Source: Mansonella perstans (lineage: Eukaryota; Nematoda; Chromadorea; Rhabditida; Onchocercidae). From it: a DNA stretch of 64,000 bases. The stretch spans positions 1 to 64,000 of the forward strand of contig JBAMDO010000072.1 of NCBI GenBank assembly GCA_037074765.1. Direction: 5' to 3'. Of this stretch, positions 12,179 through 25,600 are shown in pieces. The translations under genes and the position numbers were made by a program. Positions within the stretch are counted from its first letter, which is position 1. Every line of letters begins with the position of its first letter. A model generated the notes under the pieces. It was not told where the DNA came from. It saw only the letters and a program-made list of their open reading frames with translations, and did no database searches.

Positions 12179-15100
12179 AATTCATTATAGTATCACTTTA
12201 TTGTAAAAACTTATAAACTTATTACTGTGTGATAAAAATATGAGTTCCATTATTGAAATCTCTGATTAATTTATTGATTGAATAACAAAATAGTGAATCA
12301 AATTAGGGTAAAACAATAACTCATTGTTACACTGCTATTCGATCGTACAAACTTAATAATGTATAGTAAAAATGTGAATTTCATTACTGAAACCACTGAT
12401 TGATTGATTGACTGATTAATTACTGACTGACTGGTTGATTGATGATAGAACAATGAATTAAATCAAGGTAATACTTAGAAAAAATGAAAAAAATGCTCCT
12501 ATAACAATGTAAAAAAATGCTTCTACAATAATGCTTATTTAATACTGTTTATTTAGGCATTAATATTTCATAAATTTATTCGTTTCATATAATTCACGCA
12601 AACTTTTTTCTTTAAAACCTATCGTATTAAAGTAACTCACGTTGCTGACGTAAAATATCTTTGTGATTCAGTCTTTTAGCTCATCATTATTCGCTTACCG
12701 ATCAATATATTTTTAAATATTTGAACTACAAACGTTTGTCGTATTATTATGTAATTGACGTAATCGGATTCTAATTTCCATACTTTTCCTTACCGTGTTT
12801 TGTTTCGGAAATATTTCCACATGATACATTTAATCATTAAGTTTATTTTCTATGTCTATCTTAATCGTAACTGATCATTCATAGACATAATCATCATCTT
12901 ATGTCTACCATATATGATGTTTCTGTCAGTGATTTCACAGAAAATACATGCACAGGTATTTGAAAAACGATAGATTAAATATGTAAAATATGAAAGTAAT
13001 TGCTGGATAAACATATTGGTGCTGTTAATTTCATATAATATATAAAATTTTCAAAATGTTCTAAGCTGCTTCTTTGTTATGTTGAAATTACTACTCTATA
13101 CTGTTTAAATTTTTTTTGTTTTGTGTAATACTGATTGAATAAATCATTTTAATTGGTCTCAATGAAATTATAATGAAAAAGGAAAGAGAAAAAAAAATTC
13201 CGCAGAACAACAAATGATAATAGCAATAACAACACACAAACAATAACAACACAAATAAACATAACAATAAATAACAGGAAATAACAAATAGTAAAGAGTA
13301 AGAACAATTAAACAACAGCAAACAACCACGAGTAACAGCGAACAACAAAAAGCAACAAAATAAATATAAAAGTAAACAATAAAAACAACAAAGGACAGTA
13401 ACAAACAGTAACAACAATACAAAAAAATGCCATCCAAATATGTGACAACAAGAATAACAGCGCCACAAAATATTGTCAAATCAGAACAAATTTTAGATTT
13501 CAATTTTTTGATAATGTGAACAACAAACAGAAGCAAAGGAGTAAAAGCATTTTTAGTTTTTTTTCTTTTTTTTAAACAAAAATTTTTACTTGTTTCTTAT
13601 TAAAAAACAAAAAAGTGTTTGAAAGTGCAAAGGCAAAAAGTTTAAAAATTTCTGCCAACATTTGACAGTTGTTTTTATGACAGCTGTTTTTAGTGAAATA
13701 TTTTTAAAAATTGAAAAAGTGCGAAGAAAAATTTATTGAATTTCGTTATAATTGATATTGATACATTTTTATTCATTTACGCTTGCACTTGTTGCTGTTA
13801 ATTAATTGGTACAGAGCAAAAAAAATTTTACACTTCAAAAAAATGTACCTTTGAATGTTTTTTATTTTTAATTAACTCTCATAAAAAATTTTTAATCTGA
13901 ACAAATTTGCTAAGAGAATTTAAACAAAATTTTTTCGATTTTTTTTTCAAAATTTTTTAAACAAAAGAAAATCAAAAAAAAATTCAAGCAATAATTGCAT
14001 TTTAAAATATTTACCTTTTTCTTGTTATTTTTTTATTTTTACTATTGCTATTACATGAATAAATGGAGGCATGATAGAAAATTGAGCAACGCAAAATGCT
14101 AATTATCGCATTGTACACACAAAATGTCAATATTGGCACCAGTCAGTCATTCATGTTTTATTTTACGATTGTAAAATTTAAATTGATCTGTCATGTGCTT
14201 AGTGCAAGCAAACAAACAAATTTGTTCCATGTTAGACCAATGATTTGCTAATGTTTTTATGCCATTTCAACAGCTGATGCAATGTATGGCTTACATCATA
14301 GTTCTAGTGCGATTCCATTCAAAAAAATCCTCACTTCTTTTTCATTTTCATTTTATTTGAAAATTTTTACCACTTTTTAATAAACAAGTTTTGATAACTT
14401 TTGCTTTTTCAAATTTAAATTTAACTTCAGTGTATTTTTAAGGAAATTGAAAAAATTTATTTTACTATTGGAACTGTTTTTTTCTTTTTTACTGTATACA
14501 TTTCGATGCGCTTTAATGAGATATAAGGGAAAAATATTTTGAAATTTCGTCTTTTTTTCTTTAAATTTTGAAATTCTATCAATCAATCAATAAATATTAT
14601 AAATAATTAAACTGATAAATTGAAATTTCGAATTAAAATAATTAAATTGACAATTGAGATTTTAAATTATCGATATTTTAATGAAGAATTAAAATCTTAG
14701 AAAATTTTAACAACTTCTTTTTCACATTAAAAATTCCAACAATTTTTCCGGCATTTTTTTTTTTTTTTTGAAATTTGGAATAAGGATTATTTGTGTTCAT
14801 TTCGTACATTCCCGAAAAACTTTCCTTTCTTCTCTTTCAATTCAGTAATGTTTACACTAAAATGCTTCTAAGGTGAAAGAAATGACGACTGAAATATCTT
14901 GAAGCAATTTAAAAGAATGGTTGATGGAATATATTTTTTTTTTGAAAGAAATTTTTGCTTAGCTCGTTTGAAATGATATAGACAAAATGAAATTTGTTAA
15001 TGTCATAAACTTCTCAAGCGATACGAAATGTTATCATTTCTTTCTGCTAAAAAAAAGAAATTTCATTAGTAATACTGAAATTTAATTCAATTTCGCTTTG

Positions 15101-15313
15101 CTATGATCGACTTTTTTTTTTGCAACACATTTATTCATTTGTAATTCATTTTCTAAAGAAAATTCAATTTTAAATGGAAATAGTTTTATGAGTCACCGAT
15201 GAAAATTGTGCATCAATTAGAGTTGGTAAAAAGTGATTAAATAAATACGAAATGAAATGTTAACTTTAAATGGATTAATGAAATTAAAAAATATGAGATC
15301 AAAGACTATGCAT

Positions 15314-15378
15314 AGATACATACACACATATGCATATATATATATATATACACACACATATACATATACATATACATG
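15314..15378. repeat. Mixed CA/TA simple repeat
   Basis: Alternating TACACACA, TATATATA and CATATACA blocks form a purine-pyrimidine alternating tract. Confidence 0.85.
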
Positions 15379-17125
15379 AATACACGGCATACAGATACAC
15401 GGCACTAATTTCTAGTTTTCATTTCTGTGGATGAAAAAGTTTTCATTTCTATGGATGAAAAATTTTGGATTATATTTTCCTCTCCCTGGCAAATAACAGA
15501 TCAATCATCACTATCAGTTTCATATTTCATTGCCATGTTTAACTAATAACTTTCTTTTCCATTTATTTTTCTTTTTTTTTTTTTTTTTTTGCAGAAACTT
15601 TTTTGCTAAAATGATTTAGCTAAAACTAAATGAAACTTTTATGTAATACGACAAATCTGATTTAATTAATTATGTTTAAAATTTGGTAAGAAACAAATTT
15701 TCGAAATTATCATGCAGTGCTATACATAAGAAGATATGTGGTACTATATATAAGAAGTATGTGAGAAGTTTCAGAATCATATTTTTATTGCCTAGCGAAT
15801 CAGTCAAATTAAAAGAAATAATTTAGCAATTATTCTTAATAAATTTATGCTGTAATTTAGCAAAATCTGATAATTATTGATACAATTTAGAAATGGACCT
15901 GATTTATATTTTGCACTAAATGTTACATATCATATTCAAACATTTGCAATTCATGGAAAAATATGCTAATTTTAATTAATACTTTTTTCATTCTTATAAG
16001 ATAAGTTACTTTTTGTATTTGTTGCAAGATAATTAATTATTGTGCATAAATTAAGGGAAAAAAATTTAATTATTTTTTGTTTTGTTTTCTGATCCTTTGT
16101 CAGACAGCAAATTGTAATTAATAATTACAGCAATAATTATTAACAATTGAAAAATTTTAATACTAATTTTTTGTAGCAAAAAAAAACATTTGTAATTGAA
16201 AGCAAAAATAATTTTTGAAAAAAATGAAACCTTATGAAATTTATCATTTCATAAATAATCTTGTTTATTAAAAAAATTTCATTTTTACTTCAGCAGTGCT
16301 GACATGATATGCTGCAATGGTACATTCAATTGATAACAAACAATTAGTGATAACAAGCAATATTTAATCATACGTTAATGATAAAAGTATAGATGAATAA
16401 ATTGATGTGTAAACCTTCTTGCTATTTGTTATGGCAGTTAGTGACGAAATTTAATTTTTAATTTTAATTTTTTTTTTGCCCTTTTTTTTCTTTTAGAGCT
16501 TATAATGCAATAATTCTTGTATTTTTTAGAGATAATTAATTATTGTGCTAATTAATCGGAGGGAAAAAGTTTTAATTCATTTTTGTATTGTTTTTTCCTT
16601 TATTGAAATTTTCTGTTGAAAATATTTGTTTTATAGCGATAATTGATGAAAATGATTTTCATTTCTTTAAAACAATTATTATTTAAATTAAAAGTTTTTT
16701 TAGATTAAGAATTCATTTCACGGTTAATAATTTTTTAATTCTAGTTTAATTTAACCAATAATAATTGATGTAATAAGGCAGTTAATTAGAATGTTAGCAT
16801 AGGATTTTTTCAAATAATAAAAATAAAATTTCAAATGTTATGATTTTTTTTTTTCAATTAATCTAATCTTTTTTTATAGATTAACCTAATTGATTCTATC
16901 ATTTAATTAATGACAAAAGATTTAATGATAGAATTTCTACGTAATTAAACAAATTAAATTTTTTGATAAATTTTTTGAAATTTAAAAATTTCTTTCACAA
17001 ATGAAATGCTCTGTAAATATTTCTAGTAATATTAGAATGAAATTTTCAGCCTTTCCTTACTTGCATTTAATTTAAAATGCTCAAACAAGAAAAAAAAGAA
17101 CTAGAATATTTGACACGACCGTCTG

Positions 17126-17404
17126 ATCGAACTATGTACAAGTGTCACTTAAGTGCCCAATTATTAAATATGATTCTTTGAAGTTCTGAATTTTAAGTAC
17201 TGGTATATATATATATGTCATTGGTTCAGTGCATTTCACTCGATGTTAGAAATCTTTTTCACAATTCTCATTTTCATAGTTCACTTGTTTGTTTACTTAC
17301 GTGACATATTTACATATTGTAAACGACATAAATATTAGTTTAAAAAATTATTATCACAAATTTCAAAAACGTTTAATCGAACTATGTACAAGTGTCACTT
17401 AAGT
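17126..17404. repeat. Spaced 29-bp perfect direct repeat
   Basis: Positions 17126-17154 and 17376-17404 are identical over 29 bp, starting ATCGAACTATG and ending CACTTAAGT. The two copies start 250 bp apart. The flanks stay similar for a further dozen bases. Each copy contains the 11-bp palindrome AAGTGTCACTT and an overlapping CTTAAG. The sequence between the copies is not obviously related. Confidence 0.9.
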
Positions 17405-17489
17405 ACACAATTAAAAAAAACTTTTTTTTTTGCTTTTGAATGAATCAAAATTTTTAATTATTTTTTGCTCATTTGCTTCTCCGCATTTT

Positions 17490-17532
17490 GTATATATGTG
17501 TGTGTGTGTGTGTATATATATGTATGTATGTA
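17490..17532. repeat. TATA/TG/TATG simple repeat
   Basis: TATATATG, then about eight TG units, then TATATATATG and three TATG units. Confidence 0.85.
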
Positions 17533-18718
17533 TTTCATAACGGAGGAGTAGGGGCAGAAAAGAAAGGACAAAATTTTAATTATCGTTTTTGAAACGTATT
17601 TTTCATTTTAATCTTTTTTAAATAAAGAAACGAAAAAACATAGGCAGTATACTAAAATTTTACGATGCATTTGAAACTGAGTTTGGAAAAAGAAATTTTA
17701 ATGGTATTAACATATTTTAGACATAAAAAGAAAAAATTCAATCTGAAAAAAAAATAATAAATAATAAAGAAAAAAAGAATGAAAAAAGAAAGTGTTGTTG
17801 AAAACAAATATTAATTTTGCTCTTTTTCGAAACATTAAATTTTAAAATAAATTTTTTAATCAAATTTGACAATTGTAACATTTTCTTTCCAATCGTAACA
17901 AATGTCATTGTTTTTTTGCAAATTATTTGCATAAACAACAATTGTCATTTATTGTTTTCTATAATCATTCCTTTTTTATCATTATCGATCATCGCTTTTT
18001 TCTAAAAAATCAATGTTATCAATTATAATTCATTAACTTACCAATAACTATATCCATGATGAAGGCATGCAGCTATTCAAAACTAAAATGCTCTTTCCAA
18101 TTAGATGAAATTTTAATTTACATTTTCTAAATTTAAATTGGATTTTTCTTTTTTTTTTTATAATTGCATGATGGGAAAATAAATTTCCATTATTAATAGA
18201 TAGTATTAATCTAACAATATATATCCATATAACAAGAAGAAATGGAAAAAATGAAAAAAAAAAGAGCAAATTAGCTATTCATTTTTGTGAGAGAATTTTT
18301 TCATTCTATGAAAAAACAGACTTCTCTCTAATATATCCTGCTAAATACTCATGATACTACTGCCTTTTTACTTATTTAAAATAAATTTGACTGTGAAATA
18401 ACTATTAATATGTTTTTAATTAAAACGGAAAAGACGGACGTGTATACTTATTATTGTTTTCATTAAAATAGAAATACATACTACTGATGAATTCTTCAAG
18501 CATTCATAATCAATGAATAAAAAGAAGTGAAACTTGGAGACTTCTTTTATTTAGAAATAAATTTCGAATTGGAAGAAGAAAAAATATAATGTTGAATTTT
18601 TATCACTAAAAATTTAGTATGAATTTGAAAAAAAAAGCCTCATTTTTAGGAATAATATTAAAATAAAATCGTTAAATGAACAGAATGATTGTATATTTAT
18701 GATCCGAGAGGAGATAGA

Positions 18719-18818
18719 TGATTCAATTTCTTGTAGATACAGATAAATGATTCAATTCCTTGTAGATACAGATAAATGATTCAATTCCTTGTAGATACAG
18801 ATAAATGATTCAATTCCT
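18719..18818. repeat. 29-bp tandem repeat, about 3.4 copies
   Basis: Unit TGATTCAATTCCTTGTAGAT plus ACAGATAAA. Copies start at 18719, 18748 and 18777, with a partial fourth at 18806. The copies are almost identical (one T/C difference in the first), so the array is recent. Confidence 0.95.
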
Positions 18819-19369
18819 AAATAGCATAGGATGATCTACTGCAGAAAATTAAACCATATTAAGGCTTTTTATAAAGTTTATATTAAATTCTTTTTTTTTG
18901 ACAAAAGGTCACTTTGATTGTTTTATTTGTAGTACGGACCATAAACCGGTAACCAGTAATCCTCAGAAGCTACAGCACAGTGAGTAGAAAACAAGCAAAA
19001 GCTATTGTCTTTTGAATTAGCACTTTACTAAAAGTTCTGATTAAAGTTTACTTTTAAATTAACAAAAATTATTCATTTTGAATCTTATGGTCTCTGATAC
19101 AAATAAAATAGCCAAAATGCAATCATTATTCTATGGTTAAGCTAATCAAAGTTAATATAAAACTAAACTACAAGGATGACCTATGACCTTTGTTTGCTAT
19201 TTTTTTATAAATTTTTTTTTCAATTTAATTATTATTACTTTGCTACACAAATATGATAAAGACAAAAAGAAAAAAAAGATCCCAATTATATTATTAACTT
19301 TTAGTTCATCAATCTATTCGTTCTCAACAAACTTGATTAATTAATGAGCTAATAAGTGTTGTCTCTCAA

Positions 19370-19557
19370 AGATAGACAGTTAGATAGATAGGTAGAGATA
19401 GATAGAACGAAGAGACAGAATAGATCGACAGATGATAAATGGATAGGTGAAAAATCAATAGGTACATAGGCAGATGAATATAGATAGGTGAACAGATAAA
19501 TGAATAGATAGACGAACAGATTAATGAATAAACAGGTAAATAGACAGAAGGGTAGAC

Positions 19558-19650
<93 letters not shown>

Positions 19651-19700
19651 TAGATAGATAGATAGATAGGTATATGGATAGAGAAATTAAATATATGAAT
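19370..19700. repeat. GATA tetranucleotide array with degenerate flanks
   Basis: A pure run of about 22 GATA units lies near 19557-19650. Diverged GATA/GACA/GGTA units extend on both sides, from about 19370 to beyond 19700 and thinning out by about 19860. It yields long false open frames of Ile-Tyr-Leu-Ser on the minus strand. Confidence 0.95.
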
Positions 19701-21892
19701 AGATAGATAGGTATATGGATAGACAAAAAAATTAAAGATAGGGAGTATAGAAGGATAGTATGATAGATACAGACATACAAATAGACATGCATATATTGGA
19801 ACAGACAAAACAGATATAAGGAACAGACATACAGGCATACAAAACAGATATACAGGCAAAATGAATAACAAAGCTACGTAATAACAACAGTAAACGTTTC
19901 ACGGTAGATGTAATATTTAACAGACCGTCATATGGTTCGTGATTGATAGTTGATGAAAAAAAAATATTTTTAAAGTGAAATGTGTGGCATAGAGGGAAGT
20001 GTCTTTCTTTTTTTTGTTTCTTCAATGATATTTTCATGGCATTTTAGAGGCGTTTAATAATTTATAGTTAGTTAGGATGAATTTTATTAAATTAGAATTT
20101 ATTGGAATTAGAATTAGAATTGGAATATTTTGAAAAAGAATTACAAATACTTCCTTAAATTCTGCAAAAAAAACAACCAATTTTCGGATCTGAAATATCA
20201 ACAATGTTTGATTTAATTTATTGACTAATTTATTGATTGATTGGAAGAAATTAAATAGTGAAAAACAAATGGAAAAATGTTATATTGTATGTTTTTAAAA
20301 ATATATAAAAGTGTTTTAAAGGAGAAATAAAAGAAAAATTGGAATATAAATTCAAGATTTGGTTTGAAAATTTTAATCATATTAAAAGTTTACCAATTTA
20401 AAATAATTCAGTTATTTTGTGAAACAAATTTGTTGAGAAAATTCGGTAAGTATGAATGGAAAGGTGACGTTTTATTTTTCTATTTGTGATATTTTGATAG
20501 TAGTATTATTTCCAGATTTTTTATAGATTTTCAAATAACTTGATGGCAATTGTAAACAATTTTCTACAATTCCTTCAAAAATTTGGACATTTTTTTAATA
20601 TTTTTTTAAAAGTTGAATTGATCTAATTTTGATTAAAGTTTTTTGATCTGATTTTGATCCAATAACATACGAATTTGTTTCTCTGTGAATTAAAAAATTA
20701 AATGGTATGAAAGTTATTGCAATCGATTGTTGAATATTTTTAAGCTCAATTTTCGATAATATCTAGCTCATATTTTGGTAAACTTCAAGGAGTAATTTAA
20801 AAGCATTGAAGAGGTTTAGGAAATGTAAATCGAAAAATATCAAATTAAAGAGGAAAGATAATGCACTGTGTAAGTGAGGAAAAGATGGTTAGCAATTTCG
20901 GAAACATTTAGAATTTATCATTTTAAATTAATGAATAAGTGAAGAAACAAAGAGAATGCAATGTGATGGATAAGAAAAAGGAAAAAGATCAATTTTTCAT
21001 TATTTTCCACGTGAAATGTTGATATGAAAGTTAGTGAGGATTAATTATTGAAGAGAAAAAATTTGACTCAAAAGAATAATTGTTAATTGATTCAATTATT
21101 ATATGATATGTATTATATCGTTTGTTGATTCAATTTCGGGAAGAAGTAAAGATTTAGTACATGTTTTGTATATATTTCAATTTTCAGTATATATATTTAA
21201 ATCATTCAACCATCCTCAAAAGTAAGAACTAAAAGGATAAGATTCCCGTACAATCGTCAAAGAGCTTTGGCTCAAAAGGTGGTAAGCTTTTTCTCACTTT
21301 TTTTTTTTAAATTACTTGTATTTGTGCAAATCTAGGATTGTGATCTTTGTTCTTCATCTTATATCTTTCATAAACTTATCCTCTTTTACTTGTCCCAATA
21401 TTATTTCCATAAGCAGAGTAGAGATTTCATTTCATTTCAAACATTTTGGTTTGAATAAATATTTTGAACAGTTTTATTTTAAATTATATTTAAATATAGT
21501 ATTTCTGTTTCTTTTTTTTTTGTTTAACTTTCACTGCAAATCTTATTTCTAATTATTATCTTATCTGAACATAATAAGTATCATGAGAAAGATATGGAAG
21601 TTCAATTGTAGTTTCTAAACAGGCTAATTTTATTGCATACCGACTTGTGTCCGACTAGTGAAGAGCAGAAATATTGTTGCAAAAAGGAAATATCTGCGAG
21701 AATATTGATATTATTATTGCTTGTTGCATCTCTTCAAAAATCAATTATGCAGTGTTGTTGTCTGCTTATATCTGCTTTTCGTGACAACCTTTTTTGTTTT
21801 CTCATTTTGTTCTCATTTCATATTTCAGCGATAATTTTATTTGGAAAAAAATCTCCGTTCCAACTTACTTTAATACTTTTGCATATGTTTTG

Positions 21893-21924
<32 letters not shown>

Positions 21925-22589
21925 CTTAGCTTACTACTTTTAAAACATTTATCATTAACTTTTTTTTTAATGGAATGGATTATATTACTTCTTAATGTAA
22001 GTAGTATTTTATAACTTGACTCACTGATCAAATACTATAAGAGCCGACAAATGTAAATAATTTAATTTTCTTATCTAAAAATATCTGGGACGATTAAACC
22101 AAAACGTTTATTAAAAAAAAAAAAAAAAGAAAAGGCATTGTAAATGAATGTATAAACAAAAGTTGTAGGTTTAGCCTTAATTAAAGATCGTACATTTTAT
22201 ACAGTTAGTTAAGTCTCAACAGAGATAAATAAATTTTACTGATTATGATTATTCGCTAAAAACTTTACAGTTGTTGAAATTTTTTGAAATGGTTAGTGCA
22301 ATGGTAAGTTAAACAGCATTTAAAAAGTATCAGTGATGATTCCTTTTGTAAAACACTTTGCTGTTTTTAAGCAAGAGTCAAAATATGAATCATTGTGGCT
22401 AAGCTATAAAATAAATAATAAAATATTAGGATGACTGATTAAGATTAATAATTATATTTTGATAAATGGTGTACCATTTATCCTTTTTTACTTATAATTA
22501 GTTCAACTGGTAGTTGCATCATATACGGATATATTGTTAAATGAAAATAAATAATTACCTAAAATTGTAAAAATTTGTTAGAACTTCAC

Positions 22590-22604
22590 GTTTTTTGCTT
22601 GCAG
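22590..22604 (+). promoter_or_regulatory. Splice acceptor abutting the pad-1 start codon
   Basis: The tract TTTTTTGCTTGCAG is followed immediately by ATG. No coding exon is seen upstream. A zero-length leader behind an acceptor is typical of nematode spliced-leader addition, though a cis-spliced untranslated exon near 21283 cannot be excluded. Confidence 0.55.
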
Positions 22605-25600
22605 ATGTCGTCAGTTTTGGTTGGTTACACAGACGCAGCTGCAAATGCAGCTCAAGCAGCTTCACTGATAAATAACAGTAAATATCGGGCTTATGTTGCG
22701 GCAGTCGATAAAGCACTGAAAGCCTTTGAGACCACCAATGAATGGGCCGACTTGATCTCAGCTCTCGCAAAACTTAGTCGAGTGAGCCAAATTTTAAATT
22801 GTTTTTTCTTCTACTGCAAAGCTTACAACATGCGTTATCATAGTTTTAGATCAAATATGACATATTTCTAGGTAATGAATGATTGGTTTTAGGTTTTGTA
22901 CATTAGGCCTGGAATATTTCATCTTTCCAAAATATATATTTGAAAATACATATTTTTTAACTGGAAAGGATTAAAGTATTTTCAGTTCTAAGAATGAAAA
23001 GCATAAGCAAGTTGGTATAAAGTTGCTATTTTAGTATTAGCAAGTTAGTATTTTCTTCCGAAATTTTTGGAAAATTTAATACATTCCATGTGATAAGATA
23101 TATTAGATTGGGCGTGAAGCAAACATGAAACAGATGACCAGAACCGATGATTTGCCAAGTTTTTAAAATCTTTTTATTAACCATATTTTAATTTACAAAG
23201 TTGCAGGTATTTCATGCAAATGCAAAATTTGGTGATATACCAAAACCAGTAACTGTAGCAAAGCGCCTTTCACAGTGCCTACATCCGGCGCTACCGCATG
23301 GTGTTCATCTGAAAGCTCTGGAAACTTACCGACAACTCTTCGATATCTTGGGTCGGAAGGATCTTCCACGTCTACTATATCTTTTCGCTGTTGGACTTTT
23401 CCCACTTATGGATCACTGTGGAATAAAGGTCTTTTTTTATACTTCATGACTTTTTTGAGTTTTTTAATTTGCAAATTCACTTATCTGTCTATTTGTCTTG
23501 TCCACTTCGTCGAAACTTGGCAAATATGCCATTATATTATATCTTCTAGAGTTCTTCAACAGTGATTAGAATTTGACTGCAAGAACCTTATATATGTAAT
23601 TGATTATTACAAAAATGTTTAAGGTAAAATCGGAATTGTTAAATATATTTGAACAATATCTCCTTCCGCTGGGTCTTGAGCTAAAGCCAGCGCTTCCCGG
23701 TTTTATTGCTGGTGTCTTGTTGGGTCTTGAAGAAGGAACGGAATTCTATGACCGGTTTGTCAGATCATTTCTTCTTTTTTCATACTGGTGAATCTCTTTT
23801 CGGATTTTTGGTTACCGTACGATGATATTTTGATTACTTTTACTTACATCTGTTTAGATCATTTTCTCTTTTGGATCGAGTACAAGATAGCGTTGGTTCG
23901 GAAACGTTTTTCGCATGTCTTTGGGAAGCAGTCCTTGGTTCTCCGTCTGTTCGTCTTCCAGCTTTGATGTATGTAAATGCGAAATTTAATCGACGAAAAA
24001 GTATGCACGATCAAGAATATATTATGGGAAATAACATCGATCATATGGTACTTTCAGTGTTACCTGTTTATCTTTGAAACTATACATTTTTTTTTTTGCA
24101 AGTTTTGCACCTTTATAATAGAAAAAATTTTTGATATATTTTGTGAAAATTTTGCTCCAAAGTTCACAACTCATTAAATTAAGATAGCAGCCCTTTGCGC
24201 AGCAGCCGATGATGATGGTTCAACACTTGTTCAGCGTCACTTATTGGATTTTTTATCTTCTGCTTTTCCACTGAATTCTGATCATCTCGTAAGAGAAGAT
24301 TTTGTTCAGGTAATTGAAAAATACATTTTATATGCTTTCATATAACGTTATATGTATGTTTAGAATTTAATTACCTCAGCTGTTTGTTGAAGAAAGATAT
24401 AATCTGAGATGTCATCTTCTGCATTTGCAAGCATTTTGAGATTGATATATTACTTTCATCAAAGGTGTAGATGTTTAGTATAGATATATTGATAAAGGCA
24501 AATTTCGTTGATGTTTATTTTTTCAGCTCCTCAGACGTTGTTTGTTTCTGGTACTTCGTAGGGATATGAGTTTGAATAGGCGTTTATATCAATGGTTATT
24601 GAATCGTGTTGGTGATTCAGCTGTGACTGCGTTGCCTGTTGTTGGAGTGGATGAACAGCTCGACACTACTTTCTTCATGTACTACAGCTTTTATTTACGT
24701 TTTGGCCTTTTTATCATCGTGTAAAGTTTACTGATGAAGGCTGTTTCAAAATTCAGTATCGCAAGTTGGAAAGTTTAGTCCAGATTTTGATAACATTTGA
24801 TAAATTTACGTTTTACTCAAAAAATTTTATTTTAGCACTTATGCCTTGCCGATTGCGAAAAAAGCGATCGAAGAATATTTGAAATTAGATACAGTTCAAG
24901 TAACTAGTAGTCTTGCTTCCTGGGATGGCACAAAGGTAAGTGTTTCATGTTTCATCTTCGGAGTTGCTCTGCTTGCTCACTTTTGGAAACAGCATGTGTA
25001 TTAAAATCTTAACTCGATCTGTTCATCAACTTTGTCCTCAAAAATATTTTTATGTTCTTCTTTACACCCTCTGGTCTACTATTAATGTAATTCCAAAAAA
25101 AAAATTGAAAAGATTCGAAAATGTTGTGCTATTAGAATGAAATTTTTGTATAAACCTAAAACTTCTTTTATTTAGGAGCATCAAATCCAATATACGGAAG
25201 TGCGCGTCGCACGTTTGCTATTATACTTTATGGACCGACCTGAACTAGGCTTTCTTTTTCTTGAAGAAACATTGCTAATTTTGTTGGAAACAGCTTCTAG
25301 AAATGATACGCGTTTGGAATCGGTTTTAGTAGAGGTTCATATTCGCATTTTGTTTGCATTAGTTTAGTTATAATTATATGATTTTAAAATAGTGCTAGGA
25401 AGACCAGTAATATTTTCTTTAAATGAACCACTTCTTGTTATATATGATAACTTCTTTATGATTTAATTTCAAATAAAACAAAATAAGGAATTTGAAATTT
25501 TGCATTCAAATTATTTTAAAATATGCTTCTTGCAGAAGGAGGAATTATTAAGTAGAACTAAAAGATTATCAACTTCAATGGAAACAATTAATGAACCAAG

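Larger units (their letters stand above)
12179..22604. other. A+T-rich intergenic region of about 10 kb
   Basis: No exon is supportable on either strand. Open frames here are low-complexity: Leu/Phe/Cys-rich readings of an AACA-rich tract near 13200-13530 and an Ile/Tyr/Leu repeat from the GATA array. A segment ending at a GTAAGC donor near 21283 looks somewhat exon-like and could be an untranslated 5' exon of the next gene, but it has no start codon. Confidence 0.6.

Noticed and set aside
13091..13536. Two overlapping Leu/Cys/Phe-rich frames on the minus strand
   Set aside because: They read an AACA-rich low-complexity tract in two frames at once, so neither frame shows selection.
19349..20037. 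Long Ile-Tyr-Leu-Ser frames on the minus strand
   Set aside because: Artefacts of the GATA array; a four-base repeat with no stop stays open in several frames.
21200..21282. Exon-like segment ending at a GTAAGC donor (reads KRIRFPYNRQRALAQKV)
   Set aside because: No start codon in frame, and the frame closes before the nearest acceptor. At most an untranslated exon of pad-1.
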